DNA from: Bradyrhizobium agreste | GTDB lineage: Bacteria; Pseudomonadota; Alphaproteobacteria; Rhizobiales; Xanthobacteraceae | Reading direction: 5' to 3' | NCBI RefSeq assembly: GCF_016031625.1 | Contig: NZ_JACCHP010000001.1 | Location: forward strand, 62,001-126,000 | Length of the DNA: 64,000 bases | In this document: one piece after another, positions 8,925 through 18,377 of the stretch | Layout of the letters: each line of letters begins with the position of its first letter | Numbering within the stretch: position 1 is the stretch's first letter | Position numbers and translations under genes: made by a program | The notes under the pieces: generated by a model | What the model saw: the letters and a program-made list of their open reading frames with translations, nothing else | What the model was told of the DNA's origin: nothing | Databases searched by the model: none

Positions 8925-10025
8925 TCAGTCCAGACCATACAAGGTGCGTGCATTCTCATGGAAGATTTTGCGCTTCCACGATTCAGGCAGGGGGGCCTTG
9001 AAGGCATAGCGCGGATCATCCTCATCCCAGTGCGGATAATCTGTTGAGAACATCACGCGATCCACGCCAATCCATTCAAGCGTCGATAGCAGGTCATGAG
9101 GTCGCTCAGGCTCTTCGATAGGTTGGGTGGTTACCCAGATGCTCTGGCGCACATACTCGGATGGCTTTTGACGCAGGAACGGCACTTCCGCGTGCAACCG
9201 TTTCCACGCCTTATCCAGCCGCCAGCATAACGAGGGCAGCCACCCGAAGCCGGCTTCTACCAGGACAATCTTGAGATTGGGAATGTGCTCAAACACGCCT
9301 TCGCAAACCAGACTGGTCACCATATTCTGCATCGCCTGCACGTAGGAAGGATGCTCCTCGTGATAGTAGGACGGCCAGCCGCCTCCGGTGGACGGGTGCA
9401 CTTCCCCGCCGATATGCACGACGACCGGAAAGCCGTTGGCTGCACACGCCTCCAGGATGCGCCAGTAGCGCCGGCGGCCGAGCGGCTCCAGACCACGCTG
9501 CGGAAGTTGTACCTGCACGAAGCGCCGATCACCCGCCCGCTTCTCGATCTCCGCAATCGCCGCGCGTTCGTGCTCTATGCTGATTTGCACGGCACCCTTC
9601 AACCGCCGGTCCCGATCGCACCAATGTGCAAGCTGCCATTCGTTGGCTGCGGTCGCGAGGGCAGCGGCGAATTCGACATTGCGTTCGTCGCCGACGAATG
9701 GCAGCATCATGCCGTATTCGACGTTGAATAAATCGAGCAATTGTTTTTGCATGAATGGCAGGTCCGATCCTGGGCACGCGCCATCCGGCAGCCATGCGTC
9801 CATGCGCATTCCGGCACCCGGCGACATGCGAGGATAGTTCTGCGTCTTCGCCAGCCCCTTGCGCGCGCGCGTGCCGATAATCGCGCGATGCTCGCGCCAG
9901 CGCTGTGGCAGAAACTCATCTAACTCGGCCAATGAGTTCCACGCGGGGTGGATGTCGCAATCGATGAAACCCATGTGACTCGGATTGATGGTCACCGGCT
10001 GACGCTCCATGACGACGGTGTTCAT
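8925..10025 (-). CDS. Amidohydrolase-2 family protein (ACMSD-like)
   Basis: A 366-residue TIM-barrel hydrolase or decarboxylase. FIDCDIHPAW near the N-terminus gives the first metal-binding His, VVHIGGEVH a mid-barrel His, and MFSTDYPHWDEDD the C-terminal Asp/His motif. These fit the PF04909 family, which includes aminocarboxymuconate-semialdehyde decarboxylase and several aromatic-acid decarboxylases. The frame is open to 10109, but the ATG at 10025 has a strong ribosome site (GGAGG about 10 bases before), and the longer start would overlap the gene upstream. It is clearly related to the neighbour at 10052-11116, so the two look like an old duplication. Confidence 0.88.
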   Translation of the reverse strand: MNTVVMERQPVTINPSHMGFIDCDIHPAWNSLAELDEFLPQRWREHRAIIGTRARKGLAKTQNYPRMSPGAGMRMDAWLPDGACPGSDLPFMQKQLLDLFNVEYGMMLPFVGDERNVEFAAALATAANEWQLAHWCDRDRRLKGAVQISIEHERAAIAEIEKRAGDRRFVQVQLPQRGLEPLGRRRYWRILEACAANGFPVVVHIGGEVHPSTGGGWPSYYHEEHPSYVQAMQNMVTSLVCEGVFEHIPNLKIVLVEAGFGWLPSLCWRLDKAWKRLHAEVPFLRQKPSEYVRQSIWVTTQPIEEPERPHDLLSTLEWIGVDRVMFSTDYPHWDEDDPRYAFKAPLPESWKRKIFHENARTLYGLD

Positions 10026-10051
10026 GTCGATACCCTCCTCCGATCTTCCCT

Positions 10052-11116
10052 TCAGCTCAAGCGCGGATAGGTTGCCAGAGCGTTGCTCACCAGCATCTTC
10101 GACAAACACTCATCAGGCAGACCGTTGGGAATAGCATCCGCCCCCTCGAAGTGCCAATGCGGATAGTCCGTAGAAAACAGCAGCATTTCGTCGGAGCCGA
10201 TTTCATCGATGATCATTTGCACTTGGGCCGCCGTTGGAGGCGCGTCGAATGGCTGGACGGTCAGCCTGACATGCTCGCGAATGATCTCGGACGGCCGACG
10301 CTTGACCCAAGGAGTTTCATATCGCACGGCACGCCACGTCTTGTCGATGCGCCAGAAATGCGCTGGCAACCAAGTCACACCCGATTCTATCAGCACGACC
10401 TTCAGGCGCGGGAACCTGTTGAACACGCCCTCGGCCACCAAGCTGTTGAGGACGCCTGAGAATCCGGGCGCTTGCGAAACATAGTCTTCGATGTAGTACG
10501 ACGGCCACCCCAACGAGCTCGGCGGATGACGAAAACTACTCCCCGCATGAATACCAATCGGCAGATCGTGGCGCTCCGCTGCCGCATAGATCGGCCAATG
10601 CTGGCGTTTCCCGAGCGGCATCTCGGTCATAGCCAGCATAAGCACCTGCACGAAGCGCCTGTCGGTCGCGCGGCGCTCAACCTCTGCGGCTGCCAGCTCG
10701 GGGCTATGTAGGGGTACAACGATGGAGGCACGCAGCCGTGTATCTCGATCAAGAAATTCTGCCGCGATCCAATCATTTATGGCACGACACATTGCCGCGG
10801 AGAGATCCTCACTGAACATGATCTGCGAGCCATGCAACACGTTACAGATGGCGAACTGCGTCTGGAACGGCTCCAGCACATGATCTCGCAACTGTTCAAA
10901 CTGCGATCCGAGATGCCCCTGTGATGGGCGCCAATCGGGGCGGCATGTCAGGGGCGCGTTCGATGGGTATGAAGTTAGTTCAAGGCTGTCGCGATCGATA
11001 CCGCGGCGAATGAGATGCTCCCGCCAGTACTCGTCGAGATACGGCAGCAGCGTACGCGTGTCCGGCAGGCTCACGTGGACGTCGCAGTCTATCGGGCGGA
11101 CTCCCAACGGAAGCAT
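10052..11116 (-). CDS. Amidohydrolase-2 family protein (ACMSD-like), paralogue
   Basis: A 354-residue relative of the protein at 8925-10025 with the same landmarks: PIDCDVHVSL at the N-terminus, IGIHAGSSF in mid-barrel, GWPSYYIEDYV, and LFSTDYPHWHFEG near the C-terminus. It is probably a metal-dependent hydrolase or decarboxylase acting on an aromatic or ring-opened acid; the substrate is unknown. It is first in a three-gene unit (amidohydrolase, amidohydrolase, Rieske protein) with short gaps of 26 and 2 bases. A motif copy at 11301-11313 lies about 185 bases upstream of its start. Confidence 0.88.
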   Translation of the reverse strand: MLPLGVRPIDCDVHVSLPDTRTLLPYLDEYWREHLIRRGIDRDSLELTSYPSNAPLTCRPDWRPSQGHLGSQFEQLRDHVLEPFQTQFAICNVLHGSQIMFSEDLSAAMCRAINDWIAAEFLDRDTRLRASIVVPLHSPELAAAEVERRATDRRFVQVLMLAMTEMPLGKRQHWPIYAAAERHDLPIGIHAGSSFRHPPSSLGWPSYYIEDYVSQAPGFSGVLNSLVAEGVFNRFPRLKVVLIESGVTWLPAHFWRIDKTWRAVRYETPWVKRRPSEIIREHVRLTVQPFDAPPTAAQVQMIIDEIGSDEMLLFSTDYPHWHFEGADAIPNGLPDECLSKMLVSNALATYPRLS

Positions 11117-11300
11117 GGTCAGGTCCTCAAAGGCAACAGTAAGCGATTAGCGCGAAACAGCCAAGTAGATCATCCGCCGCTGAACCATTGGCCCTTCTAA
11201 CGCCGGCTAGTGAACCGGCACTACAGCGGTAGCCTCAACTTGCACAGCAAACATATATCGGACGGATGCCACTTAGCGCTGCGAAAACCCGATCGGCATC

Positions 11301-11313
11301 GCAGAAATCCTGC
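11301..11313. promoter_or_regulatory. Recurrent motif GCAGAAATCCTGC upstream of amidohydrolase unit
   Basis: Matches the 13-mers at 7968, 13398 and 16108 at 9 to 11 of 13 positions. A related half-site (ATTTCGCAGTTTTTGC, 11327-11342) follows within 15 bases, so this region may carry two operator copies. Confidence 0.5.
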
Positions 11314-11342
11314 AGCATATCGTACCATTTCGCAGTTTTTGC

Positions 11343-12187
11343 CAATCGGTCAGGCGAACCAAATCGTCGTGATTGGCTGACCGCCAGCCCAGCCTGTACC
11401 TCGCCTCGCCCCGCGGGGAGTTTGATTGGTCACGCCAAGTGATAGTGCTGACAAACAGCACTCCTATCTTGGCCACTGGCGTAGACAAGGTCCTCGAGAG
11501 CAGGATCGATTCTGAACGATTACAATTGAATTCAGCGCCGTCCCCGGCGAGACACCGGCAAACGGGTCGAGCTCGATAGAGTGACCTCATTCAAAGGAGC
11601 GCATGGGCGCGCGCTGACCCGGCGCCGGACGAAGCCTCCCTCCCTCATGGACCTTTGCCACTGTGCTCGAGTGGTAGAAGGGCTGCGTTGCTTGAGCTCA
11701 GTCCGTCGATGGAGCGGGCGATCTCGCGCATGCCGCCCCCGGACGGCCCTGCCTTTGCCCGCACGTTTTGATCCCCTCCAGACACTCTTGCATTTCATGA
11801 TTAGCCATTCGCTCGGAAGGATGATCCCCTACGCCCTTCTTGTACACTTGCACCTTGCAAGCGGCCTGGTCGCCTCCGTCGGGTCGGGGAGGTCGATCCA
11901 GACCACCACCACTTCCAACAATCCTTAGGTTGGCGCCGCTTTGCTGCTGCCTGACGGCGGTCTTGGCCATATCGCGCTCTCCTCAATCCCAACCGACTCC
12001 ACCCTCATCAACGGGCTCTCAAGGCTTTGCCATCTCAACGAGGACTCTGTCGAATGGTGCGCCAGTCCTTGCATTCGGCCATACCGATGGCGACCTCAAA
12101 CTCGCATAAAATTCATATGCGCTGGGTCGCAGTAGTGCCGAGGAAAAGCTCCAAGCAGGCAGACGTCTTTGAGGGAGATCTCTGATG
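11343..12187. other. Gap of about 850 bp, nothing recognised
   Basis: Between the amidohydrolase unit and the DUF2817 gene (which reads toward this gap) I find no frame with family motifs. One minus-strand frame at 11698-11970 has a start and is open for 90 codons, but its composition (many Gly, Gln and Arg, no hydrophobic core) does not support a protein. Confidence 0.4.
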
Positions 12188-13285
12188 CTAATTTCCAGTC
12201 GTGAGCGCCTCTACTGCCTGCCGATGCACTTGATGTGATCTCCAAACCACCATCTCCTTCCAGTCTAGCCTCTGTGGGTAGTAGTGGCGCTTAGTGGCAT
12301 TGCGTATCTGGCGCCCAAGCTCGGAATCAGCGTCTTGAGGCCGATGCATGAACAGCCAGTGATCATTGCGCAGCACCTCAGGTTTGGGATCGTAAGTACC
12401 GAACTCAAGGGCAACATAGGTGTGCCGATTCCCCAGAGCCCACTCCCAAAATTCGTCTTGCGAGCCAGAGATAACGACGGAAGAAGAAGTCCCCAGCTCC
12501 GGTGAGGTGACGGACGGACCAAACATGCTGACTGCCCGCTCGTAGCCCCGTACTCCGGACGCCTGCTCGCATTGCAGCTCTCCATACCCGTAACGGCCTA
12601 GGCCTGTGTGGTAATCGATGATGATAACGCTGTCGCGGCGAACTACATCAAACTCCGCCACAATTTGCTCAAGAATTCTCCTGGCTTCGGTAGGACCAGC
12701 TCCCCCGTAGAACAAACCGCCCGGCCGTGTGTACTGCCCAGAAGATCGCGCTGCTCGAACTCTCAGTTCGCCATGCACGGAGCGATACGCTGCGATCGCA
12801 GCTTCAGCGCGTTGGATTCCCTCCTTAGTCATGTCAATTGGCACAAAATGTTCCGCCAGCTCCTCGTATCCAAGATTCGGAGGGACGGTCTTGGAAAAGT
12901 CGATGAAATTTCGATTGAGGTCGCACCCTTCTGCAGTCACCCGGCGATCCCACGCAAAACCGTAGGCATTCAGCGCATGGATACACAGAACCGCCGCGGA
13001 CGGCGGGAGTGTCTCATGGAGTTTAGATTCCAAGAATGTAAGTTGGGCTGCGGACCCGCAGTATCCCTCTGGCCCGTGCGTTCCGGACACCAGAACTAAG
13101 AGCTTCTTAGCATCTGCAGCACCAAAATATGCTGCATCAGTGAAGAGTGCCTGGCCAGCCGGTCCATTTGCACTGCATTGGTATGCTCTGGACGCCGGCG
13201 CAGCGGCCATGAATTTTTGTCTCGCTTCTGCATAACTGTCAGAAAACAAGCTGGACGAAAGATATTTTGCGCAGTTAAGAGTCAT
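12188..13285 (-). CDS. DUF2817 / M14-like zinc carboxypeptidase-type protein
   Basis: A 365-residue protein matching the DUF2817 group of M14-type metallohydrolases, relatives of succinylglutamate desuccinylase and aspartoacylase. HGPEG (about residues 70-74) provides the H-x-x-E zinc pair. CDLNRNF (about 120-126) and IIDYHTGLG (about 222-230) follow the M14 order, and a late VALEFGT segment supplies the likely general-base Glu. Such enzymes cleave an amide bond in small substrates. It is transcribed alone, with a motif copy about 115 bases upstream. Deacylation of an amino-acid derivative is a reasonable guess but unproven. Confidence 0.82.
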   Translation of the reverse strand: MTLNCAKYLSSSLFSDSYAEARQKFMAAAPASRAYQCSANGPAGQALFTDAAYFGAADAKKLLVLVSGTHGPEGYCGSAAQLTFLESKLHETLPPSAAVLCIHALNAYGFAWDRRVTAEGCDLNRNFIDFSKTVPPNLGYEELAEHFVPIDMTKEGIQRAEAAIAAYRSVHGELRVRAARSSGQYTRPGGLFYGGAGPTEARRILEQIVAEFDVVRRDSVIIIDYHTGLGRYGYGELQCEQASGVRGYERAVSMFGPSVTSPELGTSSSVVISGSQDEFWEWALGNRHTYVALEFGTYDPKPEVLRNDHWLFMHRPQDADSELGRQIRNATKRHYYPQRLDWKEMVVWRSHQVHRQAVEALTTGN

Positions 13286-13397
13286 TCTGCTCGCAGTCCG
13301 TGAGTCACTCCGACATCAAACGCTCGACATCGAGCTGCATGTTGCCGCATGTTCTCATAATGTGATGATTTTTTCCGAGCCGGTTTCCGCGATCGGC

Positions 13398-13410
13398 GCA
13401 GAAAACTTGC
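13398..13410. promoter_or_regulatory. Recurrent motif GCAGAAAACTTGC upstream of DUF2817 gene
   Basis: About 115 bases before the DUF2817 start. It differs from GCTGAAAACCTGC (16108-16120) at two positions and from GCAGAATACCTGC (7968-7980) at three. Confidence 0.5.
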
Positions 13411-13647
13411 GTTGAGGAGACCCGATGTGACAAATACTAGCGCCCCCGGAGCCCGCTCCTCACATCGGCCGACTCGCAGATCGACTCTTGCAGAAACGCC
13501 TGATCACGTTCTTGAAGATTGGGCGCCCTGCGGTCATCTTCATCACGTTCAACTGTTCGGCTCCACGATGCGCCTTCATGCGAGCCGCGCACGCCGGTAG
13601 CTCACATTTGTGAGATGAGCCGCGTTGGCTTCTCAGAGCATGCTTCG

Positions 13648-14649
13648 TCAGTACCCGCGAGCGAGATCTATGAAATTCTTTAGCGGCTGGCGCTTCAAAA
13701 ATCTTTCGATGTTGTCCCCAAAAATCGAGAACACCCGCTCCGCATAGTCTGCAGGATTTCCGGCAACATGCGGCGTTGTAATCACGTTCGGCATGTCCCA
13801 AAGGGGGCTGTCATGCGGCAGGGGCTCCCTCTCGAACACGTCGAGCATCGCACCGGCAATTGCGCCTCTCTGCAGGGCGCTGATCAATTGGGATTCCACA
13901 ACGACATTGCCCCTTGCGATGTTGATCAGGAAGGCGTGAGGCTTCATGCGGGCGATCTCAGCGGGCCCAATGAGGCCGATCGTCTCCGGGGTCGCCGGCA
14001 CGGCCAGTACAACAAAGTCACAGCGCGGCAGCAGGTTTCGTAGATCATCCGAAGCGAACAGCCGGTCGACCCCTGCGACCGGAACGGAAATGTCTCGCTT
14101 CGATCCAACTACCGTCATCCCGGCGCTCTTCGCGCGCCGGGCGATGGTGGACCCGATCGAGCCCAGTCCGACGACGCCAAGCGTCATATCGGCTAGGGGC
14201 GCCACAACACGGGGATGCCATTTCCGCTCCGATTGTTCGCGCAGAAACCGGCGGAAGTCCCAATGCAGCATGGTAACGCCGGCCATTACGTAATCCGCAA
14301 TAAGGTCGCCATGGATGCCGCGTGCAGTGGTCACCGCGATGTGACCCGCCTTCTCCCGGATGGGGAACATAGAATCAACCCCGGCGCCGGTGCACTGGAA
14401 CCAGCGCAGCTTCTTCGCCTGCGCGAACACTTCAACCGGGAAGTGAAATGCAAGCAAGGCGTCAGCCTCCCCTATGTATTGCTTGAGCCGGCCAGAGTCC
14501 GGCGCCACGATAGCCCGAACTTGTGGAAAGCGCTCTCCTATGAGCCGAGCAAAAGTCTCGGCAGCCGGGTGGTGAAGGAGTATGGTGAGCTCTGGGCTTT
14601 CGCCAGTCATGTTCTGTCCATTCATTGTAATGAGTCGCAATGTGCACAT
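13648..14649 (-). CDS. D-2-hydroxyacid dehydrogenase, NAD(P)-dependent
   Basis: A 333-residue member of the D-isomer-specific 2-hydroxyacid dehydrogenase family. It has an N-terminal substrate-binding domain, then a Rossmann NAD domain with GVVGLGSIGSTIARRA, the catalytic Arg in LINIARGNVV, the Glu in DVFEREPLP, and the catalytic His in TTPHVAGN. It would reduce a 2-oxo acid or oxidise a 2-hydroxy acid, which ties in with the FMN hydroxy-acid dehydrogenase and ThDP enzyme nearby. The start is uncertain: ATGs at 14649, 14625 and 14610 are all possible and none has a strong ribosome site. It is a single-gene unit. Confidence 0.9.
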   Translation of the reverse strand: MCTLRLITMNGQNMTGESPELTILLHHPAAETFARLIGERFPQVRAIVAPDSGRLKQYIGEADALLAFHFPVEVFAQAKKLRWFQCTGAGVDSMFPIREKAGHIAVTTARGIHGDLIADYVMAGVTMLHWDFRRFLREQSERKWHPRVVAPLADMTLGVVGLGSIGSTIARRAKSAGMTVVGSKRDISVPVAGVDRLFASDDLRNLLPRCDFVVLAVPATPETIGLIGPAEIARMKPHAFLINIARGNVVVESQLISALQRGAIAGAMLDVFEREPLPHDSPLWDMPNVITTPHVAGNPADYAERVFSIFGDNIERFLKRQPLKNFIDLARGY

Positions 14650-14951
14650 TCAGAAAGGCAAGAGGCCTTAACGAACCGTGTTGGACAAAGTCAGCCCGTT
14701 AGGCTGGGACGCACAGGTGGCATCTCCGCCGAATGGCAACCGACAATCGGCCCATCGATCTGATCTAGAGCTCCGGCGGTTGAGGTACAGAGCAGGCGAT
14801 CACCATTTTCTATGGTCCGGTCATCGCCACACAAACAGCTCGCCGTCAATTCCGATTACGGAGATGGATCCGGCCTGCGAGTGTTTATGACTCCACCAAC
14901 AAACTGCCTCAATCACCAACACCCCAGACGCAGACTCGCCATGGGAAGCAA

Positions 14952-16022
14952 TCACACCGGATTGATGGCAATGTTCGGCGCTATGCCCTTTAGATAGACG
15001 CCGCCTCGGGACCCTGGCGCGTGACGAGCGGTATGCCACGGGGATAGCGCCCGCGTATCCTCTGAAGTCAGCCACAGCCTAAGCAGGTGCCTCCGCCGCT
15101 CCAACTCTGGATAGTCCTCGTACTCGGTCCGCGAGTGCAGGATCACATGATTATTCAGAAATTGTATGTCGCCCTTTCCGAAAGTCATATCCAGACGGAA
15201 ACGAGGATCGTGAGCCAACGTTTCAACGAGCCGCATCGCCTCGAGTTGCGCATCGGTATAGCGAGGGACCTCCGGGAAGCGCTGGGCTGAAGCCGAGTAA
15301 CCAGGCTCCAGCCACACCATCAGGCGACCTTCATGATAGGTAAAGATCGGCATGGTATACCAAGGCTTGAGACCTTCAGGAATTTCTCCCCTGCGGTCGA
15401 TATACCACGGCTGGTATAGCACTTGGAGCAGGTCGGGGCGCTCCGCTTGGATCGCGTTATGGATCGCGACAGCGCTCGCCAGCGTGCTGGCGCCTCCAGC
15501 CTTGGCCTCGTGTAGACAGAGCAAACCGACGACATCGCACTCATCAGTGTGATAGCGCAGCGTTTCTTTCGACTCATGTCCCCGCTGATTGGGGTTCGCC
15601 ATCGAGCTGCCGAGATTGATGATGTGGCCGAGCAGGTGACCCTTACCATTCTGGGGCACAGGCTTACCGAGATGCAGACCGATTCCCAGGTAGATAGCGG
15701 CGACCTGCTCTCGCGAATATCGGTCGATAGGCAGTCCGCGGACGAGGACAAACCCGAGTCCGTCGTTTAACTGGCGCTTGACGGCTTTTAGCTTGCCTCC
15801 GAAGACTTTGAGCGGGAATTCGTCTCTGGTCATGGAGACCAGATTGGGGACATTGCGCTCGACATGCGCCAACGCTGCTTCGATGTCGGCAATATCAGCC
15901 TCATCAATCTGGTAAACCCAGTCGCGGCTATTTTTGACCTCTGGTCCGCGCCAATCCGCAGGATCAATCACGGACCCACTCGGGATCGATGGCTCTTGGT
16001 TGGTTTGGGACTGAGCAAGCAT
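14952..16022 (-). CDS. TauD/TfdA family Fe(II)/2-oxoglutarate-dependent dioxygenase
   Basis: A 356-residue protein with a TauD-type jelly-roll core. The first facial-triad pair is H-x-D in RYHTDECDVV, the distal His is in NNHVILHSRTEY, and the 2-oxoglutarate-binding Arg lies in ERRRHLLRLWL. The frame is open to 16436, but the upstream part is Arg/Ser-rich with no likeness, so I chose the ATG at 16022 (MLAQSQTNQ). These enzymes hydroxylate a substrate, often an organic acid or amine, with decarboxylation of 2-oxoglutarate. The particular substrate cannot be told. A motif copy lies 86 bases upstream, the closest spacing of the set. Confidence 0.88.
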   Translation of the reverse strand: MLAQSQTNQEPSIPSGSVIDPADWRGPEVKNSRDWVYQIDEADIADIEAALAHVERNVPNLVSMTRDEFPLKVFGGKLKAVKRQLNDGLGFVLVRGLPIDRYSREQVAAIYLGIGLHLGKPVPQNGKGHLLGHIINLGSSMANPNQRGHESKETLRYHTDECDVVGLLCLHEAKAGGASTLASAVAIHNAIQAERPDLLQVLYQPWYIDRRGEIPEGLKPWYTMPIFTYHEGRLMVWLEPGYSASAQRFPEVPRYTDAQLEAMRLVETLAHDPRFRLDMTFGKGDIQFLNNHVILHSRTEYEDYPELERRRHLLRLWLTSEDTRALSPWHTARHAPGSRGGVYLKGIAPNIAINPV

Positions 16023-16107
16023 TTTTTTACTCTCTGAAGACGCGCGGCCCGATCTGAAGCAGCGCGATAAACAAATTCCGCGATAAGCAATTGTAAGGCG
16101 AGCCCAC

Positions 16108-16120
16108 GCTGAAAACCTGC
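16108..16120. promoter_or_regulatory. Recurrent motif GCTGAAAACCTGC upstream of TauD-type gene
   Basis: Shares 11 of 13 positions with GCAGAAAACTTGC (13398-13410). It lies 86 bases upstream of the dioxygenase start, a usual distance for an operator or activator site. Confidence 0.5.
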
Positions 16121-16139
16121 GAAAACGGCGTAGAATTGA

Positions 16140-16711
16140 GACTTTTGTGCAAATATGACGCCTTTTAGTGCCTTCTTGGCGCACACCATCTGTTCGGCTT
16201 GTCTGGCCTACGGTTGATCGTTGAGAGCGCATACCTTCTGCAAAAGCAATTCTCGCATGCTTCACCGGTGAAACTCCAACAACCGCCGTCGTGCTGAAGC
16301 TATCTATTATTAGGGTGCGAAGAGACCCGGATAGGTGCTCGAGCAGGCAAGCCCAATTGCCAATGCCTCTGTCCGGCGACGCTCGACACCGACGAAGCAT
16401 CCTGCTTGCGCGGCTTCTGATGTGAGCATTGCGCATCTCGGTCCACGCTACTTGCCATCATGCTCACTGCACTTGCCAAGAACAGCAGAGCTTGTGCGTC
16501 CTGCAAACCCGCACTCGTGGCAATCCATCACAGCGGGTTGCGTTGGCGGCGGGCTCTCCGAGTCCAATCATGTGCTCGTGGCAGGCGCCCCTGAAGATGG
16601 CTTGCCTCGCCGCTTAATTGGTGCCGTGGCGAATTGGCCTGACAAATTCTGCTGCGGCGAGGCTTGTGCCTACAAGGTCGGCATGAACGCACAAGCATGC
16701 GAAGGAAGGGT
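16140..16711. other. Gap of about 570 bp, nothing recognised
   Basis: Lies between the TauD-type gene's upstream region and the end of the aldehyde dehydrogenase gene. A + strand frame at 16335-16715 is open but shows no family motifs and ends against the aldehyde dehydrogenase. No terminator was recognised. Confidence 0.35.
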
Positions 16712-18139
16712 TTAGGAAACCGCAGGGCGAACGATTGCTTTCACCTCCAAGAACTCGGCAAGGCCGAACTCCCCGAACTCGCGACCGTTGCCGCTCCGCT
16801 TGTACCCGCCGTACGGCGCCATGGGATCGCCGGCGGCATCATTAACTTTCACACGTCCGCTCCGCAGTTGAATAGCAATGCGATCGATCGTCTTAGCGTC
16901 CGCTCCCCAGATGTAGGAGCACAGGCCATAGTCTGTATCGTTGCCGATAGCCACCGCATCCTCCAGATTGTCGTAAGAGAGGATAGACGCGACTGGCCCG
17001 AAGATCTCCTCTCGGGCGATCCTCATGTTGTTGGAGACGTTTGCGAATACAGTGGGTTTGACATAGTAGCCGCGATCGAGACCCTCCGGGCGACCGAGTC
17101 CTCCCGTCACGAGAGTGGCGCCTTCTGCAATGCCGGCTTCGATCAGGCACTGAACTTTTTCGAATTGCGCCTGCGAAACTACAGGCCCGAGATCAGGATC
17201 ACTTAGCGGATCTCCGACGGTGAGGCCGGCGGCGATTTTGCCTGCTATGCCGATAGCTTCGTCCATGCGATGACGCGGAACAAGAATTCGAGTAGGCGCA
17301 CCGCAGTCTTGCCCGGAGTTGTACATGACCTCTTTCACCCCGAATGCAACCCCGTCAGCAAACCGATCGTCGTCGAAGATGATGAGCGGGCTCTTGCCAC
17401 CCAACTCTTGACACACGCGCTTCACGGACGGCGCGGCGTTTCGAGCGACCTCAACGCCAGCGCGGGTCGAACCGGTAAAGGAGATCAGGTCCACGTCGGG
17501 GTGTGTCGATAGAGCCACCCCAACGCCAAGCCCATCCCCCTGGATCATGTTAAATACGCCGGCTGGTGTACCGGCTTCATGGACAATCTCCGCCCAGATT
17601 TGAGCCGAGAAAGGCGCCAACTCCGAGGGTTTTAGGATTACTGTGCAACCGGCAGCGATCGCGGGTGCCACCTTGCAGACGATCTGGTTCATTGGCCAGT
17701 TCCATGGCGTGATTAGGCCGCACACGCCGATGCCCTCGCGACGAAGAACCGTCCGTCCGCGCTGTTCTTCAAAAGGAAACTCCAGCAGAACGTCCACCGT
17801 GGACTTGAGGTGGACAAGCCCCAGATCAACCTGGGGGCCGCCCGAGACGGAGGTCGGCGCGCCCATCTCTTCGGTCATCGCCAGGGCGAGATCGCCGGCG
17901 CGTCGTTCATATTCCGCAGCGATACGCTGCAAAACCCGAACTCGTTGCTGGCGGTCAGAGCGGGACCAGGATGCGAACGCACGTTTGGCAGCGCCGACCG
18001 CAAGATTGACGTCGGCGCCTGAACCGAGGGCGATCCTACCCGCGACAGCCTCCGTGGCAGGATTAATCACACTCAATTTCGCGTCACCCATCGCGGCAAC
18101 CCATTCGCCGTCGATGTAAAATTTCATATGCTCACGCAT
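16712..18139 (-). CDS. NAD(P)-dependent aldehyde dehydrogenase
   Basis: A 475-residue protein of the standard ALDH superfamily. It has the TPWNWPMNQ segment near residue 155, a VILKPSE cofactor Lys, the FTGSTRAG NAD loop, the general-base Glu in CQELGGKSP, the catalytic Cys in NSGQDCGAP, and EEIFGPV near the C-terminus. It oxidises an aldehyde to the acid. Start codons at 18145 (GTG), 18139 and 18127 are in frame. AGGAG sits five bases before the ATG at 18139, so I chose that. It resembles aromatic or medium-chain aldehyde dehydrogenases rather than the succinate-semialdehyde type at 34920. It could act after the ThDP enzyme in a decarboxylase-dehydrogenase sequence. Confidence 0.92.
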   Translation of the reverse strand: MREHMKFYIDGEWVAAMGDAKLSVINPATEAVAGRIALGSGADVNLAVGAAKRAFASWSRSDRQQRVRVLQRIAAEYERRAGDLALAMTEEMGAPTSVSGGPQVDLGLVHLKSTVDVLLEFPFEEQRGRTVLRREGIGVCGLITPWNWPMNQIVCKVAPAIAAGCTVILKPSELAPFSAQIWAEIVHEAGTPAGVFNMIQGDGLGVGVALSTHPDVDLISFTGSTRAGVEVARNAAPSVKRVCQELGGKSPLIIFDDDRFADGVAFGVKEVMYNSGQDCGAPTRILVPRHRMDEAIGIAGKIAAGLTVGDPLSDPDLGPVVSQAQFEKVQCLIEAGIAEGATLVTGGLGRPEGLDRGYYVKPTVFANVSNNMRIAREEIFGPVASILSYDNLEDAVAIGNDTDYGLCSYIWGADAKTIDRIAIQLRSGRVKVNDAAGDPMAPYGGYKRSGNGREFGEFGLAEFLEVKAIVRPAVS

Positions 18140-18330
18140 GTGCACTCCTGTCTGTGTCGAGCCGATCTGCCGACGCGCGAAGTTTTCTCAGAGGGATCGG
18201 TCTGGTGCTTCGTCACGAGTGAATGTGAGCAGCGCCCTAGGGTGACTTCGGACTGCGCAAGCCTCTAAACCAGGGCTTTACTCCGGCGAAGGGTTGCTGC
18301 GACTGCCTCTATAAAGGAGCGGAGACGCCC

Positions 18331-18377
18331 CGAAACTGCAAAATCTAGGCGTCGACCAGAGAAATTCTGCAATTCCG
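18331..18377. promoter_or_regulatory. Inverted pair of regulatory-like sites upstream of aldehyde dehydrogenase
   Basis: CGAAACTGCAAAATCT (18331-18346) faces AGAAATTCTGCAATTCCGG (18359-18377). Read on the other strand the right arm is CCGGAATTGCAGAATTTCT, almost the same as CCGGAACTGCAGAAT at 7960-7974. Within it, AGAGAAATTCTGC (18358-18370) matches the 13-base motif at 10 of 13 positions. The pair lies about 190-240 bases before the start at 18139. Confidence 0.5.

Noticed and set aside
9285..9731. A 148-codon + strand frame inside the amidohydrolase gene
   Set aside because: Shadow frame over a well-supported gene.
11698..11970. Small minus-strand frame in the 11-12 kb gap
   Set aside because: Low-complexity Gly/Arg/Gln composition without homology.
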